DNA of 64,000 nucleotides from Mactromeris polynyma (GCA_032209605.1 JASFXZ010000027.1:10187372-10251371), one strand, 5' to 3'; positions 1 through 11,870 are shown, counted from the first letter of the stretch. The notes: generated by a model from the sequence alone, not told the origin. Numbers and translations: made by a program.

Positions 1-1230
1 TCTGGTGGAGTCATTCGGCCTCGGAGGGACACAGGTAGCAGACTTTAGACCCACAATTGAACATCCTTGGCCGTTAGATCCGCCCCCAACTGATATTTGT
101 TTAAGTAAAATTATTTCTAAAGTAGATGTGGATTTACATTTCAACAATAATTATCTCAACTTTCTTCATATTTATACTGATGGTTCTAAATGCCCAATAT
201 CCGGCAAAGTAGCATGCGCCATCACTATCCCCTCAAAAAATATAACAATATCCAAAAAGTTAAGTTACAATTTATCAATATATACAGCAGAAATGATAGC
301 CATTGATATCGCTATGAACTGGATACTAGAAAATAAACCTTCAAAAACTGCTATTTTCTCAGATTCTCTATCTTCACTTCAGACAATACAAAATCTTAAA
401 AGTAAATCTAGACCAGACATTTTAGACTCAATCCTAAAAACTTACTTAAATATTAAACTTTTAGGTCTAGAATTAAAAATAATCTGGTGTCCAGCGCATA
501 TAGGTATCAATGGCAATGAAATTGCGGATCTGGCGGCCAAATCGGGTCTGGAGCATAAAAGTGTAGACATGTGTGTGACACTCTCCCCCACTGAGGTGTA
601 CTCATTGGTGAGATCACACTCCATCAAGTGCTGGAAACAGTACTTCAAAGAAATAAATTCGGATGGAGGTGATTCTTTCCAATACTCGGTGTTTTATTCC
701 CTAAACTACAGGATGGACAAGTGTATTACAATTCTAATAAACTTTCGACATATAGTATATTTTAACATGAAATTTGTTTTGAGAAATATCGAGTAGCATT
801 GTCAAAATTCAGAATTTAGTTCCATGATCTTGCGATAGAAACCGTTCGATACGACAATATACTTCAAATAGAACTGCATTTATTGTACAATGAATACCAT
901 CGAAACAGAATATCATTACCTCTTAGTTTGTCCTTTTTACAGAGACTGAAGACAAAAATATTTCAGCCGATATTATTGCCATTGGCCAACTCACTTTTAC
1001 ACAATATAATAATACCATGTCTTCAAAATCAAAACGCCTCCAAATTCACTTGGCAAAATATATCTACTTCGCTATGTCAAAAAGAAATTCTGCAAATCTG
1101 TGGAAACTACACTGTACTTATATTACTATTTATGTAAAATATTTGTCTGACTTTTTGTAACTACCATCATATTTCATTTTAAATCTTCACTATGCTCTGA
1201 TGACTATTTCTCTCTCACCGACTATATATA

Positions 1231-2766
1231 CTGAGCAAATGTAGAAACGTCCCACCATATTCAAAGAAATATTGCCGGAAATCTATAAGGTTGGTGGTAC
1301 TAAGACCTATACAGAAAATGAAGTTTATTCACTTGTGAATCCATATTAGTTGACCTAATTTTGCTGGGATGAAAATGTCTCGAGTGAGATAATGGCGAAG
1401 TCGGTAGGGGTCAAAATAAAAAATCTGAAGAAAAGTTAGTTTTTTTAAAAATGTTTAGGGATTAATGATTTCTCTCCCTAAAAAGTCCAAGTTGTATCCA
1501 GTATGATTAATATCGTGTGTGGCCACCATTTGCACGAATACACGCCATAATTATACGGCGCATGGACGTGACGTAACGCACAATTAGTGCGTTAGGCAGG
1601 ATCCTCCACTCTTGCTGTAAAGCCTGTGGCAAATTTTGAATGTTGTCAATTTGGTGGTTGACCCTGGCCTTACCACCCAGCTCACTCCAGATGTGCTCTA
1701 TCGGGTTGAGATCAGGGGAAACCGCAGGCCGTGGAAGTACGGCGACATTGTTTCGAGCCAGGTATTGAGTTGTGAGACTGGCTGTGTGCGGGCGGGCATT
1801 GTCTTGCTGCAGTGTTACACCAGGGCCGTGGCGGCGAATGAAAGGCATTACATGAGGAGTTAGCACATCAGTAATGTAACGCTGTGCATTGAGGTTGCCC
1901 TGTATGACTACTAGCTCAGTCTTACGGTTACCCATGGCCCCATCCTAAACCATTACACTCCCACCACCGAACCTGTCCCTCTCAACAACACAACATTCTA
2001 CGAATCTCTCGTTTTTACGCCTGTAGATGCGTAGCCGAGTGTGAACCGAGATTCTTCAGTAAAGAGAATTCGGTTCCAATCAGCCCGCCTCCAATTCAAA
2101 TGATGTCGTGACCACAATAACCTAGCACCACGGTGACGTCACGTCATTATTTGACCGATATATGGGCGTCGTGCTCTGATTGGCTGAGCGTTGCATCGCA
2201 AGCGATTACGGATGGTCTGCGATGACACACCGTATCTCCTAGCCGTTACGGTGGCTGGCAACCTACGCTGACGCAAGTGCGTTAACGTGATGTAGCGATC
2301 AGTTCTGGCGGTGTAGATACGGGGGTGACCAAGGCGGGGACGATCGCGAACAGTCCCAGTCTGTTGGTACCGGGTAGCAAGCCTCTGTGAGGTCTTCAGA
2401 CAGCAGCCAAACCTGCGGGCGACGGCAGTGGCCGTCATTCCCGCATGAAGCATTCCAAAAGCCAGATTTCTATCAACTTCAGACAAGTGTGGCATGATGA
2501 AAAGAGTGAAAAGGTAAAAAAAATCAATTTTCGGATTAGCCTGTGTCGCAATTGATTTATCGAGCACGTGTATAACGCGCACGTGCATTAAGTGAAAATC
2601 AAGGTTCCGGTTGGTGAACGGTTTTCACGTGTTACATTTGGTGTCAACCTTACACAGGTGAATTTACAAATTACCAGTGTATCGCATGTTCTTCACTGAA
2701 TGTGTAACATAAACATAGCCGAAGATATGTCTTTTTAAAAAGTGGGACGTTTCTACATTTGCTCAG
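1231..2766 (-). mobile_element. Tc1-1: Tc1/mariner DNA transposon
   Basis: The element begins CTGAGCAAATGTAGAAACG and ends with its reverse complement. The terminal inverted repeats match over about 25 bp and are flanked by TA on both sides (1229-1230, 2767-2768), the usual Tc1 target duplication. Length is 1536 bp. It carries a broken transposase gene on the minus strand and sits inside the LINE-C fragment, so it arrived after that LINE. Confidence 0.92.
1507..2495 (-). pseudogene. Tc1-1 transposase, broken
   Basis: The gene reads from MPHLSEVDRN at the right to GHTRY at the left. The N-terminal half has two helix-turn-helix units (about residues 1-115) joined by a GRPR-type linker. The catalytic half has TEESRF, QQDNARPH and SPDLNPIEH; the second Asp and the Glu are 34 residues apart (DD34E class). 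The first catalytic position is Glu instead of the usual Asp, in both copies. A TGA stop follows GQIMT, and 16 bp are deleted near 2030 in this copy. It can no longer make an active transposase. Confidence 0.9.
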
Positions 2767-3117
2767 TATATATGGCAACAAACTTTGTAAAATGTTTAAA
2801 TGCCGAAATAATATGTACTGTATTGTATTACTCGCCTGAGACTGGGTGCAAATCGGTTGTCTGGAGCCCAGGGTCAGTATATCCTGGGACTGGACCCAAT
2901 TTGCGCCCAGTGCAGAGTGAAGAACACAACTAGTCACTTTCTGCTACACTGTACTATTAATAGCTCTCACAGGACCGAGCTTAGAGGCGTCCTTGCTAAA
3001 TTAAATTTTTCTTTCACAATAGAAAATATATTGAATCCAAGCAAGGCGGCTCGACGCTCGGTCTTCAAGGCTTTGGAAATATACACCACAGACTGTCAGG
3101 TGACAGATAAAATCTAA

Positions 3118-4045
3118 AGCCACACACTCGGCTCATGTTGCTCTATTAATCACAGGAAGGTGTGGAATCCTGAATTACCCATATAACAAAATTGTTAAGT
3201 AAATGTATAAAATCTCGACCTGTTACACTCTTGCTTCTGGTCTATAGACCATACTCTAGTCTATACCTCTATCAAAAATCGCATAACGTTCTGCGTATTT
3301 TATGTCTTAATAATTTGTACAACTTATAAAATATTGTAATAAAACAAAATTCATAAACACTTGTCTATTATATAGACACTGTAATTAATAGATGGCATTT
3401 TCTGCCTGTTGATTTTTATTTAAATTACAGTACTAAATGTGACACACTAGGATTAATATATACGGATGTGTGGTATGGTTTCTACACTGTCCTTGGATAA
3501 AACTTTGAATATAATGAATCCTTGTATAGATATATAAAAAACGCACCTCTGTCCTTGGATAAAACTTTGAATATAATGATTGTTCTTATAGTCATATGTT
3601 TACATAGAATCCTTGTATAGATATCTTATCTATTAAACAAACATGTTTCACATGTAAATTACATTTTAATTGGGGAAGGGATTATTGGGGATTATATTAT
3701 ATAGCTAACTGTGTATCATAACAGTCATCTGTCAGATACAACATTGTTTTAATCTGGCTGTTTATGTAAACAGTCCAGACAAAATTGTAATAATCTTTTG
3801 TATATCCTTGTATATACTCCGAGCACATGAGCTGAGTTGGGAAGGGAGAGCACCCTGGCCAAGTATACATAGGGTCGTGCATGGATAATGTCTCTTAATC
3901 CCAGCAAATATCATCAACTGTTATCTACACTTGGTATGTGGGCCTGGGGCGGCCGAGGCGCTGTATCACGATACCAGTCTTATACCAGATCCAGCGCCTT
4001 GGCCGCCACGAGCCCACATCACCAAATCAGTCCATTATATTTTAA
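3118..4045 (+). other. LINE-A structured 3' tail, 5' part (S1)
   Basis: After the ORF2 stop the LINE continues as a long non-coding tail. It contains the conserved hairpins of this family, including the long stem at 3931-4025 (TTGGTATGTGGGCC paired with GGGCCCACA-type sequence in other copies). A 62 bp internal duplication begins at 3487 and again at 3549 (CTGTCCTTGGATAAAAC). The tail is cut at the TA used by Tc1-2 and does not resume on the other side, so its 3' half is lost here. Confidence 0.75.
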
Positions 4046-4235
4046 TACACTGACCCAAAATGAAAACTTTACACTTTATTTTTTTGAATATGTGTTTGGT
4101 TAGTATATGTTGTTGTAAGTGTTACACATGTTTATCACGATTTCATTGCGGATAACGATTATGCAATTGTTTTACAAATCGCCGGTATATTCATGCGTCC
4201 AAACAGGAAAAACCTTTTCCTTACTTTGCACGTGC

Positions 4236-5735
4236 GCAGCAACATTGGTTACAAGGGCGATCCGGCTAGTAACATTTTGTGTCTTTTTTTCCTTAACGAC
4301 ATATTAAATCATATAAATAAATTTATAAATGGTATTGTAAGCATTGATGATATACAATTATTCCTATTATTATTTGCTGACGACGCTGCTGTATTTGCAT
4401 ATGCTCCAGTATCGTTACAATCTATCCTAAATGATATAGAACAATACTGTAATACATGGAACTTAAGATTGAATGTCGCAAAAACTAAAATAATGATTTT
4501 TGAAAAAGGAAGACATACGTCATATGATTTTTTCATTTATAATACACGAATTGACATTGTTGAATCATTTAAATATTTAGGAATACATCTTTTTAAAAAT
4601 GGATGTTGGAACCGCACTCAAAAACGAATTGCCCAACATGCCTCATTCTCATTACATAATTTATTTATAGTATACAATCAATTAGATATTTCAGTATCTC
4701 AGAGGATCAATCTATTCGATCGTTTTGCCAACATTAAACTATTCTGCTGAAGTCTGGGGTCATCATACGAGCCCAAATAGTGAAGCAATTCTCTCCAAAT
4801 TTTGTAGAAGGATATTATGTGTTAAACGATCAACAAATTTAAACGCTCTGTATGGAGAGTTAGGTCGTATACCCTTGTATGTACACAGAAAACTAATATT
4901 GATTAAATATTGGATAAAAATATTAACACTTAACGAACAAAGTATACTTTTTAAAACTTATAAAATGCTTAAGAATGATGCTGATGATGGCCTATCATAC
5001 AATGGGAGTAATTGGGCATATAATACAAAGAACATTTTAGAACAAATAGGATTGTCAAATATGTGGAACAACCAATTTAACATGCTTATTAATTACAAAC
5101 AACACTGTTAAACAACGAATATTAGACATTTTTCACCAAAGCTGGTATTCTTCAATTAACAACTCAACTCGCTTAGAAACATACAGTCTATTCAAACACT
5201 CATTTAATTTAGAAAGATATCTCGACGTAATCAAAGAATCTAAATTTAGAATTGCTCTCGCAAGATTTCGAACATCATCTCATGACCTAGCTGTAGAACG
5301 TGGCCGATATTTAAATATACATAGAAACGACAGAATTTGTAAAAACTGTAATACAGAAATGATAGAAAACGAATATCATTTTCTATTAATTTGCTCAAAA
5401 TTCTCAGATTTAAGATCAAAATATATAAAAAAATACTACTACACATGGCCCACGAAACAGAAATTGTCTAATCTTATGACAGCAACATCAAACATTATTG
5501 TCACCAATTTGGCCAAATACATATTCTACGCCAATCTAATTAGAAATTGAATAATTTATGCTCATATTTTGATATATTTTGCTTGTATACATGCACTGTA
5601 ACATCATGTGCTCTTCAGAAAATCTATGCCTTTTGTTTGTCAGAAATATTTTTGTATTTTTGTATAATTGCTATAAAACATGTAAATATGTTTTGAATGC
5701 AATAAACTATTTGTAGTTGTAGTTGTAATTACAGG
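4236..5735 (+). pseudogene. LINE-C reverse transcriptase, 5'-truncated, inside Tc1-2
   Basis: The fragment starts inside the RT domain just before the QGDP-type motif and carries the catalytic LLFADDAAVF motif (near 4368-4400). RT thumb sequence follows, with a C-terminal Cys/His cluster (ICKNC, then H and C near 5340-5395). A 5 bp deletion near 4715 shifts the frame in this copy. Another shift follows YKQHC near 5108. The 3' end is a TTGTAG microsatellite tail (5710-5730) instead of poly(A). It belongs to a jockey/CR1-like family. Confidence 0.82.
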
Positions 5736-5817
5736 TTTTACACTGACAAGTAATCATTTGCTGCTTAGCACAGATAAAATATATTGAATTTGTTTTAAAA
5801 ATCAATTGCATTAAGTG

Positions 5818-6752
5818 ATGCCACGTCTTTCTGAAGATCAGAGAAACCAGGCTATTGGTATGCTCCGGGCGGGGGTCAATGGTAAATAACGTAAAAAAGC
5901 GCGTCATTTTGGCTGCTCCAGACAGACTATTCATAATCTTGCGAATCGGTACAATACTACAGGTTTTGTCAGAGATCGTGCAATACCCGGTCGCTACGTG
6001 CTACAACGTTACGTACTGATCGCTTTATCACGTTGACTCACCTACGTAATCATTTTTTACCAGCAACCATTACTGCTCGGCGTTACGGGGTTCATGCACA
6101 GACGATCATAAACCGTTTGAGACAGAACCGTGTTCCTATTCGTGCTCGTCGTCCATATTTCACGCGCAACCAGTGGAAATCGATACTTTTTAGCGATGAG
6201 TCGCGGTTAACTGTCAGCCATGCAGATGGCAGAACTCGCATATATCGCCGTAGAAATGAAAGACTTGCAGATTGTTGTATTCAGGCGAGAGACAGATTTG
6301 GTGGTGGCAGTATTATGTATGTTCTGGGTGGGATAATGGGGAATTTGAAAACTGATCTGGTCATTATCCAAGGAAATCTCAATGCTCATATCAATGTTTT
6401 AAACAATACAATGATACCATTCATGCAAAATAACGGACCTGGCACTTTCCAGCATGACAATGCAACGCCTCACAAGGCGCGTATAACTACACAATTCCTT
6501 GCTCAAAATAATGATAACGTCTTGCCTTGACCCGCTGTATCCCCAGACTTGAACCCAATAGAACACATATGGGATGAATTGTGTCGGAGTGCCAGGTCCG
6601 CGCATCCAATTGATACCATAAATGACCTTCGAAATGCACTTGTGCTAGAATGGCAACGTATGCCAAATGCGGTCATACAACGTTACGTAAATTCAATGAG
6701 GCGTCGTATTCTCCAATGCAATCGTTAAAATGGCGGTCACACTGGTTATTGA
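5818..6752 (+). pseudogene. Tc1-2 transposase, decayed
   Basis: The start MPRLSEDQRN and end NGGHTGY match the Tc1-1 and Tc1-3 proteins. A stop follows within 25 codons (GGTAAATAAC), and further stops occur near 6034, at NVLP-stop (near 6528) and near 6726. Catalytic motifs FSDESR, QHDNATPH and SPDLNPIEH are still readable with DD34E spacing. The readable middle piece is 6033-6530. It is dead in both copies. Confidence 0.88.
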
Positions 6753-7023
6753 TGCTTCTAATACAATCATTCAGTCAGTACTTTCCTTTCTCAAAATGTT
6801 GTGTGATAATTTACGTTTTTCTAGAATTTTCATTTCGACCCCTCTCCACTTAATTGTTCATAAAAAATATGCATTGTCAGATTGTTTTTCTCAGTAAATT
6901 ACATAAACACAATGATATTGCATTGAAGCTTCAATGAAAAAAAAATTTAACCCCGAATATACATTTATCAACAAAATATATACTTTTGAAATCGATGTAA
7001 AGTTTTCATTTTGGGTCAGTGTA

Positions 7024-7260
7024 AGACCTTCTCTTCAAAATTTAGCCTCGACATTATCAGAACCTGGATAATTGTCAGAAAAAAAAATGAATGTATGTCG
7101 ACTAACACATGTACCTGTGTAAAATTCACTCAATACAACCACATGGTTGACACGCACGGATTGCATGAGTAAATCGTGAGCAGGTACATGAATTTAACAA
7201 TGGGCTGATTTAGTTTCGGTTGGTCGGATATATCGGTCAGAGTACATGTCTGACGTTTCC
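7024..7260. other. Unclassified spacer between Tc1-2 and LINE-D
   Basis: No coding signal. It contains an inverted pair CATGTACCTG (near 7108) and CAGGTACATG (near 7182). It does not continue the LINE-A tail expected on the right side of the Tc1-2 insertion, so a deletion or second insertion removed that sequence. Confidence 0.5.
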
Positions 7261-7261
7261 C

Positions 7262-7990
7262 CCATCAATTTAAACTTGGTAACCATCTTAAGCACCATCC
7301 TACATGGGAGAACATTTTATTTCTCAAGACCGTATTCATAGTTATAAGACAAGGCTCAGTTCAAAAGGGGCTTTCGCTGTCCCAAAAGTCAAAAGTTTTG
7401 GATTAAAATCGTTTTGCTATATGGGATGTTCTCTGTGGAATAAATTACCCCATTGTATTGTGAACATCAACTCCCTTTCAGCTTTTAAGCATGCTTTAAA
7501 ACAACACTTTTTAAACATTCAAAACTAATGTCTTTAGTACATTGATTATGAGGAAACTTTTACTGATATTTTGTATCCATTTCGGTAGGGAGGGTTTTAA
7601 ATTCTCTCACCTGATATTCTGTCTTATTCATGTGGAATTATGATCTATATGTGCATAAACAATAAATTTATCTTTAACCTAATATGTTTGAATTAGATTG
7701 TATGTAATGAGATGCAGTAATTTGTGATATTTTCATTGTATATAATCTTGTGATAATGTGGCATTTCGTGATATATTTATTTTCTTGTTCTGTGATATTA
7801 TTTAATTAGAATTTTATGCCTCTCTACGTCATGCCACCAACACGTAGGACCACAATGGAAATAAGAGTTTACTCTTTATTGTGCTATCCTAGGTGTTGGT
7901 GTGTATGGCACGGGTATTATGCACATGTCATAATTATTATTTTAATATTATTGCATGTCTTAATTATCCATGTACCATGTATACACAACT
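7262..7990 (+). mobile_element. LINE-D (CR1/jockey-like) 3' end fragment
   Basis: The reading frame at 7304-7528 gives 74 residues typical of the extreme C-terminus of LINE ORF2: an FGLKSFCYMG segment, LWNKLPHCI, then a Leu/Phe-rich end (SAFKHALKQHF). The 3' UTR ends in a stem whose arms are CCAACACGTAGG (about 7839) and CCTAGGTGTTGG (about 7890). The rest of the LINE is missing (5' truncation). The family differs from LINE-A, B and C. Confidence 0.75.
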
Positions 7991-8956
7991 AACGAAATAA
8001 ATATATATACATGTTTATCTAGTATACTTGTATACAAATTTTATCTGTTTAAAACATGTTTCACGTGTGAATTGCATATTAATTGGTGTGGGATTATTAG
8101 GGATTACCTCTTAAGCTAACCGTGTATTAGGACAGTTTTCTGTCTAATATTACATTGTTTTAATTGGAATTTGATGTATATCTTTGTATATACTCTGATC
8201 TGAGCACATGGGCTGAGTTGTTGGGAAGGGAGAGCACCCTGACCAAATTAATCTTAGATCAGATCCAGCGCCTTGACCGCCCACGGGCCAACATCACAAA
8301 ATCAGCCCAATATTTGTTATTTATTAAAATTGACCGGCGGAATCTAAGTGATGGATCAATTCATTGACCATTAGGTCACAATTCCGCCGGTCAAAACACT
8401 TTAAAACTCCTTTTAACAATCTGCCCATGTAAAACCGACAGTAAAAATCTCAACTTTAAATATGGGTGGCCTTGCCCCGCATCTGGATGGTGAGTAATCC
8501 GTGCCCACCTATCTGGATGTGGGGTGTCGGCCCTCCTACACATCCAGAAATACTAATGAAAAAGTATTCAGTGCCGGGACGGAACATATCCACTTCCCTG
8601 GCTCCAATCTAGTATCACCGAACCCACTCCCCATCTAGATTTTACTCTATTTATTTATAATTACATGTATATGCAAAACTTCTTTTTGAGGCGCTTTAGC
8701 GTCTCTTTGCTATCATCGTCTCAACCGGAAGTATACTCGAAGTACCGCCACAATCATATTCCTCCTCATGAAAAATAGTACACGTAAAGTCTTATGATTT
8801 TATTATAGATTTGAAGAGTGTAATTTATGATTTGTCAGGAATAAATAATTAGTGGAATGGCGGCAGCTTTGATATACTGACGGCTTTCCTTGATTATTTT
8901 CGAATGAGCGAGATTTCTAGAATAGTCGCGTATTAATTTGTATGAAAGTTCTGCGA

Positions 8957-9281
8957 GTGCGTTATCAATCCGACCCACAGGTTGTTGAAAACTATTTGTT
9001 TAGTTATCTGTATGACCTTATCTGTATGGTCAACGTTTAAATGGTATGTTTCAAGTTCCTCTGGAATCGACACCAGAACATCGGGCAACTTGTGGGATCG
9101 TGTGCAAATTTATATTCTGCGTCGTTAATCCGACCCACAGGTTGTTGAAAAATACTTTTTTTATATCTGTATGACCTTATCTGTATGGTCAACATTTAAA
9201 TGGTATGTTTCAAGTCCCTGTGGAATCGGACACACCATAACATCTGGGCAATTTATGGGGACGTGTGAATTTTTTTATTTT
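8957..9281 (+). repeat. Two-unit tandem repeat, ~162 bp
   Basis: Both units contain AATCCGACCCACAGGTTG, CTGTATGACCTTATCTG and AAATGGTATGTTTCAAG in the same order. They start near 8957 and 9120 and differ by scattered substitutions, so the duplication is older than the A/B duplication. No coding or structural role is visible. Confidence 0.85.
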
Positions 9282-9401
9282 GCGTCGTTTACGGCTACTG
9301 GACTTCTCGACATTTGATCAAGGTAAGTTAAAATTTCTTTGTTTTCAGCTTGTAACTCGTGTATATAATGATAACGATGTGATTTTTTAAATGAGTTGGC
9401 A

Positions 9402-9650
9402 ATGTTGTGTACCGGTAAGATTGATTATTTGAGCGAGATTCTGCAAAATTGCGTCAACAGCACAGCGATCTCAAATTGGCCATTTCCTGAGAAGTTAGAA
9501 TATCGGTTCTCGTTTATTGGTGTTGGACGGATAGGGCCGCTACAGCTAGATAGAAATCTGAATAATATGAGTTGACATGATACAACAGTTGTCAATATTC
9601 TATATCGCAGTTTACACAAAATCGAGAGAGACGATGGCACAGCAATTTGA
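9402..9650 (+). pseudogene. Small unknown reading frame, stopped in copy A
   Basis: The frame starts at an ATG at 9402 and ends at a TGA at 9573 in this copy. Copy B has AGA at that codon and reads on to 83 residues (52644-52892). The protein has no motif I recognise; it contains ISNWPFPEKLEYRF and FIGVGRIGP. It may be an exon of a gene with the reading frame at 9932, since splice-like sites lie between them. Confidence 0.35.
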
Positions 9651-9931
9651 GTTATTTCCCTTTGTGATTGTCATGAATATTATTATTAATTATTATTATC
9701 AAAGTGCCATTTTAAACGAGTAACACTGATTGATCATGACCCAGATTTGTTCGATTGTACCAACTTCGGATAGTCACAATTTTCGGATAATTTTATGACA
9801 ATGTTTCAAATTTGTCTATTTTAGATGACAGCGGTTTAAATCCAGTGAAGAAGATAAAGGGATAATTGATGAATTTCATCCACAATCATGTCAACCACTT
9901 ACTGTCCCAAATTGAATTATACTAGACTCCT

Positions 9932-10252
9932 ATGATTTTTGGACTCATATTTCTTCCCAGGGACGCAAATCCAAATCCAAATGAGAACCCTGACTCCTAT
10001 GTTGATGTCGCATACCAAGATGACTGGTATACCCTGTCCACTATTTTTGCCTCAGATATTTATGACAGTTGTAAAAGTCGCCTTTTCGAGAGACTAGAAC
10101 ATACAATATGTGACCATGCGGAAAAGACGTTAAATGAATACAGAAAGCATAGATCTGTGATAAAATGTGACTTGATTCGAGATGTTGTATACATTCAGAG
10201 AGACAATGGTTATACTGGATTGTCGGAAGATAAAAAACTTTTGAATTTGTAG
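9932..10252 (+). CDS. Hypothetical protein or terminal exon, 106 aa
   Basis: This open frame is identical in length in copy B (53174-53494). It is acidic near its start (NPNPNENPDSYVDVAYQDD), then mixed polar, with no signal peptide or membrane segment and no family I recognise. CTTCCCAG just before 9961 fits a splice acceptor, so the true coding part may begin at GGACGCAAATCC and the ATG at 9932 may be fortuitous. Codon choice looks protein-like, but conservation between A and B is uninformative because the whole block is a recent duplicate. Confidence 0.35.
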   Translation: MIFGLIFLPRDANPNPNENPDSYVDVAYQDDWYTLSTIFASDIYDSCKSRLFERLEHTICDHAEKTLNEYRKHRSVIKCDLIRDVVYIQRDNGYTGLSEDKKLLNL

Positions 10253-11737
10253 ATGAGTATTTTTGAGAAGAAATATTACTGTATTTGTACTTATTATTCA
10301 TTGCTTTTCTATAAATGTGTACCAAAATAACTACAATGGAATGAAGGAAATAAAATTACAATATTAGATCTTTATATTGGTTTTTGATATCAAGAAAGTT
10401 GGAAGTAAAATGTTATGTCAGTCTGAGTTAATGAGGGAAAGTAATAATTAATATTTTACTACCTGTGTTGCTAGACACTCATTGAAAACAAAAAGTATGC
10501 AAGACACTGTACGTCAATTAAACATAGTATTATATACTGTATATACGGCTTGAACACGTTTATACACTGCATGAATGGGAGTCTTGATGCTGAAACAATT
10601 AACAGCGTAAACTTTGCGTTGTATACATAAAATTGTCATTCTTGGTATTATTTGTTAATCCCATTTAACCCTCACAAAAGCAAGTTGATGGTTATGTATG
10701 CATAATAGTAATGTATTTCAATATGAAAGTCCAGACTCCTATATTGCAAGTCATATAGTGATATACTACAGCTATATACAAACGTATTGTTATTTTACAA
10801 TTGTAAAGTAACACTATGTTTTTAAAGTTGAAGACTGAATCATTTCATTGAGATTTATTACTGCACTATATTCCATCTGGAATGGGTCAGGTTACTTGAG
10901 TTCATCATGTTAATTCTTGAAAGTACAGAATATTTCTCAATTATATACCAAAAACCCAGATGTCCATATTAAACTGATTATCGAAAACAGTTTATAGAAT
11001 TTTCTGGAAATATATATCGATCAAGCATGAGTGTGTGATGGGGTTAATTCCAAGAAGAGAGCGGATGGATGGCATAGGAAGATGATTATTGAAATATTAT
11101 AGAAAACGTACCCTGGAAGCGCCTCTCAGGACCTTCAGTCCTTTGATTTAAATATCGTCTCTCTGTCAGTTGTATATTTTATGTAAATATTGCACCTTGT
11201 TTTAAATACTTTGTTTATTTTTTAGGCACTAGAAAGTTGGCCGTTTTGTTGATATACCACGACCTACCAATGACATCTTAAACTTTTTTACCATTGAAGT
11301 CTTGTTATTTTAAATACTGCAGAGAGAGGAATCTAAGATATTATTACTTCATTTTTATATCTTTAAAGCGGCTGGCCCGCAAAATATTTTTTTATTTATT
11401 TTTAATATGATGAAGTTTAATCATAATATATGTATATAAAAGATAGTTAACTGCTAGTCAGTATTATTAATATAGTATATCTTTCAAAATATAGTAATTG
11501 AATAATAGATTTTTTTTAAATATTACTAGTAGTTAAAAAGACATACACAAATTGTCATAAAATAGTTGTACTTGATTTAGGCACACACACACACATTCAT
11601 TACATGCTTTATTTAAAAAAGAATACTCCAATAGATTAACCTATAAGATTAAATAGCAATATAAAATAGTGAATGCTCGTCCATATGGGATATCCCGGTA
11701 GCGAAGGTAAACAAACTCAACTACACTATGTGTTTCT

Positions 11738-11870
11738 AAGTGTCGATTTTTCGCGCACCTGCTGCAAGAAAATTGAACAGCCAATCAGAATGCAGCATTT
11801 GTGCACATAACTCCTAAGTAGGTCAATCCTGTTTTGGGGGCATAGCTCCGCATATATAAAGGATTGAAAT
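11738..11870 (+). promoter_or_regulatory. Histone-type promoter fragment (copy A)
   Basis: In order: TTTTTCGCGC (E2F-like, near 11748), GCCAATCAG (CCAAT box, near 11782) and TATATAAA (11853-11860). The same block occurs at 27921-28040 beside the histone H2A locus, with minor changes. E2F, CCAAT and TATA together suit an S-phase gene. No histone coding sequence follows. Here a LINE tail is inserted 11 nt after the TATA box. Confidence 0.7.

Larger units (their letters stand above)
730..2823 (+). mobile_element. LINE-C 3' fragment inserted in LINE-A, carrying Tc1-1
   Basis: The inserted block is flanked by TGTATTAC on both sides (722-729 and 2824-2831), an 8 bp target duplication in the LINE-A RNase H region. 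Apart from the Tc1 element inside it (1231-2766), it holds the C-terminal end of a LINE reverse transcriptase protein with stops and frameshifts. In copy B this reads NEYHYLLVCPLYRDLRQKY. The same motif type occurs in the larger LINE-C copy at 4236-5735. It is a 5'-truncated, target-primed insertion of a jockey/CR1-like LINE. Confidence 0.8.
1..3117 (+). pseudogene. LINE-A ORF2 3' part (RNase H and C-terminus), split by insertions
   Basis: The piece at 1-729 encodes the RNase HI domain of a LINE ORF2. Visible are YTDGS near 175 (first Asp), TAEM (Glu), FSDSLSSL (Asp) and NEIADLAAK (last Asp), so the DEDD set is kept. Reading is broken at 729, where a LINE-C fragment with a target duplication is inserted, and resumes at 2832-3117 with a Cys/His cluster of pattern CAQC..H..C. 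The 5' part lies left of the window. In copy B the same LINE continues upstream as LINE-A2. The RNase H would remove RNA from the RNA-DNA hybrid during retrotransposition. The gene is dead because of the insertion. Confidence 0.9.
4048..7021 (+). mobile_element. Tc1-2: Tc1-like transposon containing a LINE-C copy
   Basis: Both ends carry CACTGACCCAAAATGAAAAC (reverse complement at the right), part of a perfect repeat of about 26 bp flanked by TA at 4046-4047 and 7022-7023. The 2974 bp length is inflated by a LINE-C insertion (about 4236-5735) between the left end and the transposase gene. Without it the element would be about 1.5 kb, normal for Tc1. Confidence 0.9.
8688..11142. other. Unknown 2.45 kb segment inside a LINE-A tail
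   Basis: The segment interrupts the LINE-A tail between a TTTTT run and GATTTAAATATC, which are adjacent in other copies. Its ends carry the short inverted pair GAGGCGCTT (8688-8696) and AAGCGCCTC (11117-11125). Inside are a CCGGAAGT ETS-like site (8725), a two-unit repeat of about 162 bp, a strong splice-donor-like AAGGTAAGT (9320), acceptor-like TTTTAG and CTTCCCAG sites (9824, 9960) and two small reading frames. About 900 bp after 10252 show nothing recognisable. It could be captured host DNA with exons or a non-autonomous transposon. Confidence 0.5.
8030..11712 (+). other. LINE-A structured 3' tail (S2), split by a 2.45 kb segment
   Basis: The tail reads 8030-8687, is interrupted, and resumes at about 11143-11712. 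The 65 nt hairpin at 8330-8394 (TTGACCGGCGGAAT ... ATTCCGCCGGTCAA) is fully paired. The long stem before it is shortened by an internal deletion. The right part holds the GCGGCTGGCCCGC hairpin near 11369 and the terminal hairpin around GGGATATCCC (near 11689). It ends about 26 bp upstream of a histone-type promoter fragment. No LINE coding region precedes it, so it is a 5'-truncated copy. Confidence 0.8.

Noticed and set aside
442..648. Minus-strand frames within LINE RNase H (also 43670-43876)
   Set aside because: Shadow of the sense RNase H gene; no motif of its own.
9302..9348. A 26-nt intron (GTAAG...TTTTCAG)
   Set aside because: Far too short for an animal spliceosomal intron; if the donor is real its acceptor must be further downstream.
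10041..10325. 94-residue minus-strand frame opposite the hypothetical protein
   Set aside because: Overlaps the better supported sense frame, and A/B identity is only due to the duplication.
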